Source: Opitutaceae bacterium UBA3033
Lineage (GTDB): Bacteria > Verrucomicrobiota > Verrucomicrobiia > Opitutales > Opitutaceae
Assembly (NCBI GenBank): GCA_002367815.1
Contig: DFDG01000163.1
Coordinates: 10,476 to 26,983 of the forward strand
DNA length: 16,508 nucleotides
Reading direction: 5' to 3'
Part shown: positions 1-6,356 of the stretch, in pieces
Numbering within the stretch: the first letter of the stretch is position 1
Layout: every line of letters starts with the position of its first letter
The notes under the pieces: model-generated
The model's database searches: none
What the model saw: the letters and a program-made list of their open reading frames with translations, nothing else
What the model was told of the DNA's origin: nothing
Position numbers and translations under genes: made by a program

Positions 1-8
1 GATCTGAT

Positions 9-1658
9 TTAATCAGCGCTTCCTTTGATTTTTGCTACCGCAGTAAACGCAAGCGCGACCGCAGTTGCTCCGGGATCCTGCACTCCCGTCAGATTACTCG
101 CGTTGACATATGATGAGCGTCCCGCGCCAGCCTTCGTCATGGTTGCCGTCAGTGCTGCTCCACTCGTTGCAGCCTCCGCCGCAGCATCGGCGCCACTATT
201 GCTCAGAGCCTCAATCGCCGGGGCCAAGGCATCAATCATGGTTCGGTCACCCAATTTCGCGCCGCCATAAGACTGCATGCGTGCCAACCCTTTCGCCAGC
301 GCCGCCGGCAACGTCGCGCCTTGTCCAAGTTCGATCCCGGTAGCCGTAAGAAAAATCGAGAGCAACACACCGCTTGATCCGCCCATCGCCTTGCCCAACA
401 AATCACCCAAGGCGAGGCAGAGTTGATCGTTCTCGGCCAACGGCAGTTCGTTGCGGGCCAACGCCGCCAATACATTTCGGGCCGCCAGCGCAAAAGTCGT
501 GCCGGTATCCCCATCGCCAATCTGCCGGTCAAGATCATTAAGTGCTGTTTCATTCTGCACCATCGCATCGCACACCGCCGCTAACAGTGCCTGAGTCCCG
601 GGTTCGGTCGAACCCACGTAGGACCTTGCCGCGATATTCGGCATCGCCTGCAACACCACGGGGGCGATCAATTTTGCCCCCGGCCAACTGCCCGTTTGCA
701 CTTCGCTGACGAGTGCTTCACGGCGCTCGGCTGTCAGTGGCAGCACGGAAAGCGAAATCCCCTTCATATCGAGCGCGGTCATCAAACCGCCGGGGCCCAC
801 CAGCAACTCGATTTGCGGTCCCCATGCAGATTCGATCAATTCCTTGACGATCACATTCATTTCGAGCGGCGTGGTGCCCCCGAGATTGTTCAGGATCACG
901 GCCAGTTTATCACTCGCGCTAACGTGGGCCATCAACTCGGCCACCATCGTCGCCACCAACAACCGGGCTGGTTCAACGGCAATTACCCTTGCTCCCGGTT
1001 CCCCATGAATGCCCAAGCCGAGTTCCACCCGCCCTTCAACGATCCGATTGTTTATCGCTTCACCCGGCAGCGTGCAGGTCGAAAGTGCCAGTCCCAGTGA
1101 AGCCACCGCGCGACTCGTATCAGCTGCAATCTTGAGCACTTCAGGAAGCGATCCGCCCCGCGCGGCCACATGCCCAGCCACCTTGTGCACAAATAGTGTC
1201 CCCGCGATACCTCGCGGTTGCGGTGCATCCGTAATCGCGATATCATCAGCGACAAACACCAGCTCGACCAGATAGCCCATCTCCCGTGCCTTCTCAGCCG
1301 CAAGGCCGAAGTTTAGCCGGTCGCCGGTATAGTTTTTAACAATCAGCAGGCAGCCGGGTTTGCCGGTCACAGCACAGATCGCACTCAACACCGCATCGAC
1401 GCTGGGCGAAGCAAACACTTCGCCGCACACCACCGCCGTCAGCATGCCTTCCCCGATAAAACCCACGTGGCTCGGTTCGTGCCCGGAACCTCCACCCGAA
1501 ATCAAGGCCACCCGCGACTTGTCCCAATCCTGCCGCAGCACGACCTTCGTATGACTGAACCCATCGAGTCGGGCCAGCCGACCCGGTTCACTACTGATCA
1601 GGAATCCGTCGATGGCCTCCGTGACCAAGTTTTCCCTACTGTTAATAAAATGGCTCAT
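9..1658 (-). CDS. dhaKL: Dihydroxyacetone (glycerone) kinase, fused DhaK-DhaL, ATP-dependent type
   Basis: Phosphorylates dihydroxyacetone to dihydroxyacetone phosphate in the cytosol, feeding trioses into glycolysis. The 549-residue protein has a DhaK domain (about 1-330) with SGGGSGHEPSH near residue 54 and GLGIHGEPG, whose His218 should form the covalent hemiaminal with substrate. A linker leads to a DhaL domain (about 355-549) with LDRQIGDGDTG, whose Asp377, Asp382 and Asp384 bind the Mg-ATP metals, then GGSSG, GDRTMIDAL and a DPGA end. The single-chain layout and length match the ATP-using Citrobacter/eukaryote type, not the PTS-dependent split type. I chose ATG at 1658: the frame stays open to a TTG at 1691, but ATG puts the catalytic residues within two or three positions of Citrobacter numbering. 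No Shine-Dalgarno is visible. No glycerol dehydrogenase or PTS gene lies nearby. It diverges from the methyltransferase gene. Confidence 0.95.
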   Translation of the reverse strand: MSHFINSRENLVTEAIDGFLISSEPGRLARLDGFSHTKVVLRQDWDKSRVALISGGGSGHEPSHVGFIGEGMLTAVVCGEVFASPSVDAVLSAICAVTGKPGCLLIVKNYTGDRLNFGLAAEKAREMGYLVELVFVADDIAITDAPQPRGIAGTLFVHKVAGHVAARGGSLPEVLKIAADTSRAVASLGLALSTCTLPGEAINNRIVEGRVELGLGIHGEPGARVIAVEPARLLVATMVAELMAHVSASDKLAVILNNLGGTTPLEMNVIVKELIESAWGPQIELLVGPGGLMTALDMKGISLSVLPLTAERREALVSEVQTGSWPGAKLIAPVVLQAMPNIAARSYVGSTEPGTQALLAAVCDAMVQNETALNDLDRQIGDGDTGTTFALAARNVLAALARNELPLAENDQLCLALGDLLGKAMGGSSGVLLSIFLTATGIELGQGATLPAALAKGLARMQSYGGAKLGDRTMIDALAPAIEALSNSGADAAAEAATSGAALTATMTKAGAGRSSYVNASNLTGVQDPGATAVALAFTAVAKIKGSAD

Positions 1659-1828
1659 GGCAAAGGGGTTGGGGTTAAAGCAGCGGCGCAACGCTGACTA
1701 TCAGCCCGCCAAATCCAATCCAGAAATCACGCGTTGGACAGGCTTTTATCAATGGTCTGTCATGGTTTCTCCCTCTCACGACCTCAGGCCCCGGGAACCC
1801 TGCTTCGACTCAAATCCCCTAAATGAAT

Positions 1829-1856
1829 GAGGGCCTTCTACCCCTAGACGGCCCTC
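1829..1856. repeat. Compact 28-nt hairpin in the divergent intergenic region
   Basis: GAGGGCC (1829-1835) pairs perfectly with GGCCCTC (1850-1856). After one T/C mismatch the pairing resumes with TCTA (1837-1840) and TAGA (1845-1848) around a CCCC loop. No T-run follows on either strand, so it is not a classical intrinsic terminator. Its place between two divergent starts suggests an operator, a 5' UTR structure or a small repeat element. Confidence 0.6.
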
Positions 1857-1857
1857 C

Positions 1858-1884
1858 CCTAACACCAAGCAAACCTAACACCAA
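1858..1884. repeat. Tandem 11-bp direct repeat CCTAACACCAA, 16-bp period
   Basis: CCTAACACCAA occurs at 1858-1868 and again, identical, at 1874-1884 with five bases between. It abuts the 1829-1856 hairpin. Two identical sites between divergent promoters could be a tandem operator, though the 16-bp spacing is not a whole number of helical turns. The function is inferred, not shown. Confidence 0.45.
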
Positions 1885-2111
1885 ATACAACCTATGAAGG
1901 GAAAGACGTAGCTAGGTCGCGATCGTTCAAACTTTCGGCCCACCCTTCGCCGTCTTTACAATTTCGTAACAATTGGCCCGTATCCGATACATCAACGGAA
2001 AGAGAATTATCTGACATTTTCTTCTCTTCACGGCAGTGAAACCTTCAGTTGCACTTGCCGCCACGTGATCGCATCTTGACCAGCTCGGAGCATTGGTTGC
2101 GCCGGGTCTCC

Positions 2112-3206
2112 ATGCCATTTCAACCTCTGCAACGCATCAGTGTCCGGTTATTTTCCTCCTGTTGCTCGCTGCTGGAGAACATCGCCAATTGGATTCAGGA
2201 TCGGCCCCGCATTTCCCCTTGGTTTTACAAGCACCACTCGGCTGAAGCGGATTATCGCGATCATAACGGGCGGATGTTTGCCAACCTGCATGAACAGGAA
2301 CGCATGCTCGCGGATGGCCAACGCATGGCATTTTACCAGCAGGCGATCAGGCAGCACATCAAACGCGGCGATCGAGTCATTGATCTTGGCACCGGCACCG
2401 GCATCTTGGCCGCCCTCGCCTCGCGCCAAGGAGCCGCCCACGTATACGCCATCGACCATTCCGACATCCTGAAACATGCCCGGACTCTCGCCATCGCCAA
2501 CCAGATCGAAAATGTAGAATTTGTCGCGACTCACAGTTCCGCCTTCAACACCGAGGGGCCCGTGGACGTCATTCTTCACGAGCAAATGGGTGACTGTCTT
2601 TTCGATGAAGACATGGTCGCCAATGTGACTGATCTCCGCGACCGACTGCTCAAACCCAATGGCTTGATTCTGCCCAGCGTCTTTGAGTTTTTCTGCGAAC
2701 CAATCAATATTACGAACGCGCGACTCGTGCCCTTCATATGGGAGCTAAATGTATGTGGCTACGACTACTCATGCCTCGAATACAACCGGCCGCAGGATTC
2801 GAGTTACTATCACCTGTCCAGCAGCGACCTGAATCTCGTGGATCATTTTCTCGGGCAACCGGAACCCGTGCTTACGATTGACTTGCACACGGTGAATGCG
2901 GCCGATCTGCCTCCACAAATCACCTTCACCCGCGAAGTCATCAACGCGGGCCGACTCGATGGGTTTGCGATCTATTTCCGCGCCCGGGTCGATCATGACC
3001 TGACCTTAAGTTCCGACCCCACCGATCCTCAACGCGCACCCCATTGGGGCTTCAGAATTTTGCGTTGTGAAGGTGAAATATATGCTGAGGGCGACGTGAT
3101 TGAGACCACTCTCACGGTCGGTAAGTGGCCGGAATTGGACACGTGGCGCTGGACTCACGTGAAGCAACTTGCCGCCAACCGCGCCTTAGCCACCCGTGCC
3201 GTTTAA
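2112..3206 (+). CDS. Protein arginine methyltransferase-like (PRMT-type) SAM-dependent methyltransferase
   Basis: The 364-residue protein has a Rossmann methyltransferase core followed by a PRMT-like beta-barrel. SAM motif I is VIDLGTGTGIL (about 89-99), followed by VYAID with the acidic residue (D115) expected to hold the SAM ribose. HEQMGDCLFDEDM matches the PRMT double-E loop, with Glu157 and Glu166 nine apart as in PRMT1. In the barrel, PHWG (His311, Trp312) sits where PRMTs carry the THW loop. The N-terminal helix resembles the PRMT FGIHEEMLKD region. PRMTs methylate arginine guanidinium groups; the substrate here is unknown. It may be labelled elsewhere as ribosomal protein L11 methyltransferase, but the double-E loop argues against that. 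ATG 2112 was preferred over a TTG at 2049; neither has a clear ribosome-binding site. No signal peptide; probably cytosolic. Confidence 0.85.
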   Translation: MPFQPLQRISVRLFSSCCSLLENIANWIQDRPRISPWFYKHHSAEADYRDHNGRMFANLHEQERMLADGQRMAFYQQAIRQHIKRGDRVIDLGTGTGILAALASRQGAAHVYAIDHSDILKHARTLAIANQIENVEFVATHSSAFNTEGPVDVILHEQMGDCLFDEDMVANVTDLRDRLLKPNGLILPSVFEFFCEPINITNARLVPFIWELNVCGYDYSCLEYNRPQDSSYYHLSSSDLNLVDHFLGQPEPVLTIDLHTVNAADLPPQITFTREVINAGRLDGFAIYFRARVDHDLTLSSDPTDPQRAPHWGFRILRCEGEIYAEGDVIETTLTVGKWPELDTWRWTHVKQLAANRALATRAV

Positions 3207-3245
3207 GGGCCGCTAGACCAATCGCCGTTAGCTTTTTACCCTGCT

Positions 3246-3350
3246 GTCATCGCGAAGAGCGAAATGACGCGGCGATCCACTCTCACTGGTCGGTCACGCA
3301 TACCCTTTCATGGATTGCCACGTCGGCCTGCAGCCTCCTCGCAAAAACGA
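3246..3350. repeat. REP-like inverted repeat pair
   Basis: The left arm (3246-3278) begins GTCATCGCGAAGAGCG and ends GACGCGGCGATCC. The right arm (3312-3350) begins GGATTGCCACGTC and runs through CTCCTCGCAA, which is the reverse complement of the same consensus with several mismatches. The two arms point at each other around a spacer of about 33 bases and could form an imperfect cruciform. This GTCATTGCGAGGAGC...GGCAATCC pattern is a familiar intergenic repeat in many bacteria. It could act as an mRNA 3' end for the methyltransferase gene just upstream. Confidence 0.65.
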
Positions 3351-3377
3351 ATGGGAAAGTTTGTTTGTAGCTGGCCT

Positions 3378-3411
3378 CGCTTGTCCTGAGCGTGTCGAAA
3401 GGGCTGAGGCC
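3378..3411 (-). repeat. 34-nt intergenic repeat, copy 1 (inverted relative to copy 2)
   Basis: The reverse complement of 3378-3411 matches 8470-8503 at 29 of 34 positions by my alignment; the shared core includes TTCGACA and GCTCAG. The copy also carries GGCCTC (3373-3378) and GAGGCC (3406-3411), which can pair as a stem. It is a dispersed, non-coding palindromic element. Confidence 0.6.
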
Positions 3412-3459
3412 GGTCAGGGGTCGGCGAGCCGCTGCTACTTTGACCGATTATCCGGAACC

Positions 3460-3681
3460 TCAATTCGTCCTCATCAACCTAGCCAGCCAAAGGGAAAGAA
3501 ACAAAAGCAGCATACCCAGACCAAGCAAATTGCCCTGAATTGGATACTTGGTGCTGATGTCACCTAAAACAGACCACTTCCAGATTGAACCCCGGATCTT
3601 AAGCCAATTGGCCAACAACCGTGCTTGCACCCGGCTGGCAACTTCGAGGATAAGCCCACACGCCCACGGAGAAACATCCAT
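3460..3681 (-). CDS. Possible small membrane protein (doubtful)
   Basis: A 73-residue frame from ATG at 3681 encodes a mixed N-terminal half, then one strongly hydrophobic stretch (GNLLGLGMLLLFLSLWLA, about residues 51-68) followed by an Arg-containing tail, as in a single-pass membrane protein. No Shine-Dalgarno is visible, the family is not recognised, and the gene would sit in a repeat-rich gap. It may be chance. The hydrophobic segment is the only positive evidence. Confidence 0.25.
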   Translation of the reverse strand: MDVSPWACGLILEVASRVQARLLANWLKIRGSIWKWSVLGDISTKYPIQGNLLGLGMLLLFLSLWLARLMRTN

Positions 3682-3721
3682 GCCGTTGGCGAGTCAACCA
3701 ACGTAAAGGAAACACAATATC

Positions 3722-3865
3722 ATGGGCGATAAATCCCCTAAATCAGTTCAGAAAAAGGCCGCGCAAAAGCAGTCCAAACACAACAATTCGGACAAGCAGA
3801 AGCATGCGCTGGTCCAATCACAGCAAGCCACCAAGGCCAAACTGGCCGCCACCAAGAAGAAATAA
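3722..3865 (+). CDS. Small lysine-rich basic protein, 47 residues
   Basis: ATG GGC GAT AAA at 3722 opens a 47-codon frame ending in TAA at 3863-3865. The product begins MGDKSPKSVQKK, is packed with Lys, Gln and Ala, and ends AATKKK. It has no hydrophobic core, Cys or membrane segment and should be strongly basic and largely disordered or helical. AAAGGA lies about 10 bases before the ATG, one of the few plausible ribosome-binding sites in the window, and a strong terminator follows eight bases after the stop. I recall similar short proteins starting MGDKSPKS in other bacteria, but I cannot name a function. Binding to nucleic acid or ribosomes is only a guess from charge. Confidence 0.75.
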   Translation: MGDKSPKSVQKKAAQKQSKHNNSDKQKHALVQSQQATKAKLAATKKK

Positions 3866-3872
3866 GTCTGGC

Positions 3873-3921
3873 GGGCGACCGCGTCTGATTCCACCGGTGA
3901 ATTCCGGTCGCCCCTTTCTTT
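3873..3921 (+). terminator. Rho-independent terminator after the lysine-rich gene
   Basis: GGGCGACCG (3873-3881) and CGGTCGCCC (3905-3913) form a perfect 9-bp stem around a 23-base loop, followed by CTTTCTTTC. Its position just after the 3863-3865 stop supports an independent transcript for the small protein. Confidence 0.75.
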
Positions 3922-4153
3922 CAGCTAAGCCTCTCTCGACCCAGTCCGGTCAAGTCCCTGCGGGCTCCAGGTTCCGCATGAAAGGATACCTCATGCGCCG
4001 CCGCAAAACGTTATTGGATCGTGGAACCGGCGCATCATAAAAACTTCCTGACCAACCGCACAACGGTGACTTCCGGATTGATATGAAGAGACCACTGGTG
4101 GAACACCACCCTTCGGACTTGCCGCATTCGGCCACCCGCTTCAGACAGCTCCC

Positions 4154-5404
4154 GTGGCAATAACCGAGATCATCGAAGACATTCACCGCTACATTGATTC
4201 CCATTGGGCCAAGACGGTCCGGGAATCACGGGAAGACACGCCCAACGAGATCTCGCTACCCCATCCGCACACGGTGCCCTCCACCGATCCCAGCATGTGG
4301 CTATTCTTTTACTGGGATGTCTATTTTACCAACCTGGGGCTGCTGCGGTCAGGGGAAATCGCGCAGGCAAAATACAACGCCGACAACATTCTCTCCCTGA
4401 TCGATAGATTCGGCTACGCGCCCAACATGACCGTGCGCATCGCCCTCAATCGCACGCAGGTGCCCCCATCGCCCATGATTTGCCGCGATGTGTTCCATCA
4501 CACCCAGGATCGTAAATGGCTCGCCGGTGCCCTGCCCATTCTGACCCGTGAGTATACATTTTGGATGACCCTGCGCATGGCGCCCAACGGGCTCAACCGC
4601 GCCTACACCCACGCCGATCCGGCCACCGTCGATGGTTTTGAAAAAGTCATTGCCCATCGTTTGAAAGACATCCCCACCGAGCCCATCGCACGTCTGCGTT
4701 ACTTGCATCACAAAATGGCTGAGTGCGAAGTGTGGGACTTCACCCCTCGATTTGACCAACGCTGCACCGACTTCAATCCGGTCGATACCAATGCCGCACT
4801 CTACTTTTTCGAGAGCACCATGGCCGAACTGCATGATGAACTCGAGCAAGTTGCCGACGCCGAAATCTGGCGTAATCGTGCCGCGGCTCGTCGGGTGCTG
4901 GTGGACAAATTCCTTTGGGACGACGAACAGGGATTCTACTTTGACTACGATTGGGCCCGTGGTCGTCGCGGGCCCGTGGTTTCCGCCGCGGCCTGGCTGA
5001 CGATGTGGAGTGGACTTTGTTCCGATGAACAAGCAGCCCGCATGGTGGCCAACCTCTCCCTGCTCGAACGGGAACATGGTCTCATCACGTGCAAGGAAGG
5101 CAGCAACACCTCGGCCAATACTTATCAATGGGACGCTCCCAACGCCTGGCCGCCGATGCAGGCTGTCGCGATCATGGGGTTGATCCGTTACGGCTACCAC
5201 GCCGAGGCCCGGCGACTCGCCGAAAAATACATCACCACCTGCGCGCGCAATTTTGCCTCAACGGGACAACTCTGGGAGAAATACAACGGCATCACCGGCG
5301 CACTAGATGTCGCCGACGAATACAAAATGCCTCCCTTCCTCGGCTGGACTGCCGGCGTGTTTCTCTATGCGCAAGAAGTGCTGAATAATGACCCGAAGGA
5401 TTAA
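4154..5404 (+). CDS. GH37 trehalase-like glycosidase, compact cytosolic form
   Basis: Predicted inverting glycosidase with an (alpha/alpha)6 fold; trehalose hydrolysis to two glucoses is the family activity. The 416 residues carry both trehalase signatures in degenerate form: FFYWDVYFTNLGL (51-63) and YQWDAPNAWPPMQ (324-336). LNRTQVPPSP (98-107) matches the family's LNRSQPP segment. Catalytic acid and base candidates, by alignment to E. coli TreA, are Asp195 in VWDFTPRF and Glu375 in WEKYN; FLGWTAGVFL (395-404) matches the FGWTNGV end. It lacks a signal peptide and is over 100 residues shorter than TreA, so it may act in the cytosol and on a related glucoside rather than trehalose. The start is GTG 4154: no in-frame ATG exists back to a stop at 4079, and no Shine-Dalgarno is seen. 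An 8-bp inverted repeat (3993-4000/4028-4035) lies upstream. Confidence 0.85.
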   Translation: MAITEIIEDIHRYIDSHWAKTVRESREDTPNEISLPHPHTVPSTDPSMWLFFYWDVYFTNLGLLRSGEIAQAKYNADNILSLIDRFGYAPNMTVRIALNRTQVPPSPMICRDVFHHTQDRKWLAGALPILTREYTFWMTLRMAPNGLNRAYTHADPATVDGFEKVIAHRLKDIPTEPIARLRYLHHKMAECEVWDFTPRFDQRCTDFNPVDTNAALYFFESTMAELHDELEQVADAEIWRNRAAARRVLVDKFLWDDEQGFYFDYDWARGRRGPVVSAAAWLTMWSGLCSDEQAARMVANLSLLEREHGLITCKEGSNTSANTYQWDAPNAWPPMQAVAIMGLIRYGYHAEARRLAEKYITTCARNFASTGQLWEKYNGITGALDVADEYKMPPFLGWTAGVFLYAQEVLNNDPKD

Positions 5405-5405
5405 G

Positions 5406-5429
5406 CACGAATGACACTAAAACACGAAA
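5406..5429 (+). repeat. CACGAA-type intergenic repeat, left copy
   Basis: CACGAATGACACTAAAACAC and the next four bases follow the trehalase stop directly. An inverted relative begins near 5465 (GATTCGTGCATTCG) and another lies at 6324-6349, so such copies bracket the AT-rich pseudogene stretch. A shorter relative, CCACGAAATAC, occurs near 8352. These are short degenerate repeats without coding content. Confidence 0.5.
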
Positions 5430-5575
5430 CCAATTGGCATTTTCCAAACGGATCAAATCAATCCTGATTCGTGCATTCGGCGATTCCAGCGTCAACTCTG
5501 CTGCTGGAGGACGAAACGATCCATCTGATGGAACAACACCGGAAACCCGCGCCAGCCCCCAGTCCGCCGCTCCTG

Positions 5576-6251
5576 ATGATCGCGTTTGAACTCTATCATT
5601 GGACAAAATTAATAAACAAACTACTGAACAATATTCACAAAGTATATCGTGATCCCCGAAGTAATGAATTTGGTCATTCTTTCCTTCTTCAAAGAAAACA
5701 GGGTAACGTTCTGGTGCCTCGCATGGACATCGATGCTAGGATTACGGAAGAATATGATGCGATCGAGGATGTTGGCGGAAGTTATATCGTGTTGATAACA
5801 GACTAGCATTTTGGTGGGACCAGCATTGAGGCTGTTGCCGACAGGTTCAACTCGAGGATTCTAAGCAGCGTAATTGAGCAGCCCAAGCTAAAGAAAAAGG
5901 GGCTGATAAATATCGAAACCTTACCCTACAAAAGACAGATGCTCGCAGATGATTTGGAAATCATCCCAGTGCCTACCCACATTTATGGAGGCGGTTGTCT
6001 ACTTTGGCAGGGACGATGAAATCAGTTATTTGTTCACTGGTGATTTCTTATTCTATGATGGCAGTAGGTGGTTCCCTGGAGCTAAAACTAGAAGCAAGTT
6101 AGAGAACAGTTTGTCACTTCTGATGGAATTAAACTACGATGATCTCGTCGGGTGCGGTAGTGATGCAGTTGAGGTGCCTTACGTAAATTTGGCTAACAAG
6201 GCTAAGATAGTGAAATTCATTGAGGAGATTCTATGTGCGTTCAAAAAATGA
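5576..6251 (+). pseudogene. Broken metallo-beta-lactamase-fold (MBL) protein gene
   Basis: Two frames join into one protein of about 220 residues. The first runs from ATG 5576 (or ATG 5528) through GHSFLLQRKQGNVLVPR and GGSYIVLITD to a TAG at 5804-5806, then continues in the same frame with HFGGTSIEAVADRF to IIPVPTHIYGG. A +1 shift between about 5980 and 6000 moves it into the frame carrying VVYFGRDDEISYLFTGDFLF, which ends at 6251. The order of a buried strand, VLITD-HFGG, PTHIYGG and LFTGDFLF resembles an MBL-fold hydrolase, where GHTPG and LFTGD are typical, but the HxHxDH motif is not evident. It is noticeably AT-rich (one sampled 60-base line is 35 percent GC, against 58 percent inside the trehalase gene), suggesting foreign origin. 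Sequencing error at one site is possible; two independent lesions make decay more likely. Confidence 0.6.
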
Positions 6252-6323
6252 GAAACACCGTCCAACCATTATATTCAAAAAAATCGCTACTACCGTTCCG
6301 CGGGGCTACCCGTTTAATCTACC

Positions 6324-6349
6324 TTTCGTGTGATTCGTGTATTTCGTGG
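6324..6349 (-). repeat. CACGAA-type intergenic repeat, right copy (inverted)
   Basis: TTTCGTGTGATTCGTGTATT followed by TCGTGG reads on the other strand as CCACGAAATACACGAATCAC plus CGAAA, an inverted relative of the copy at 5406-5429. It ends eight bases before the stop of the GH2 gene and marks the right border of the AT-rich stretch. Confidence 0.5.
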
Positions 6350-6356
6350 TAACAAA

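Larger units (their letters stand above)
1659..2111. other. Divergent intergenic region between dhaKL and the PRMT-like gene
   Basis: About 450 bases with no convincing gene. It must hold the promoters of both flanking genes, but I see no strong -35/-10 pair on either strand. Its two structured elements, a hairpin at 1829-1856 and a direct repeat at 1858-1884, sit side by side and are listed separately. The stretch 1930-2040 is more AT-rich than its surroundings and is the likeliest place for the plus-strand promoter. Confidence 0.5.
3207..3721. other. Repeat-rich intergenic region
   Basis: About 515 bases between the methyltransferase and the lysine-rich small protein. It holds an inverted pair of REP-like arms (3246-3350), one copy of a 34-nt element also found at 8470-8503, and a doubtful small minus-strand reading frame (3460-3681). 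The plus-strand frames over 3125-3567 read through the repeats and are not believable genes. Confidence 0.6.

Noticed and set aside
1659..1691. N-terminal extension of dhaKL from a TTG at 1691
   Set aside because: The ATG at 1658 gives a family-like start and catalytic-residue numbering close to the Citrobacter enzyme; the extra 11 residues have no support.
3206..3240. Intrinsic terminator directly after the PRMT-like gene
   Set aside because: A TTAGC followed by a short T-run can pair with GCTAG over only about four bases; too weak to call.
4083..4163. A 26-codon frame starting MKRPLVEHH whose stop overlaps the GTG start of the trehalase-like gene
   Set aside because: It could be a leader peptide with translational coupling, but there is no ribosome-binding site, no regulatory residue run and no other support.
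4349..5200. A 283-codon minus-strand open frame across the trehalase-like gene
   Set aside because: It is fully antisense to a gene with clear catalytic motifs, and its composition looks like a reverse-frame shadow (Gly/His/Val-rich, no recognisable motif).
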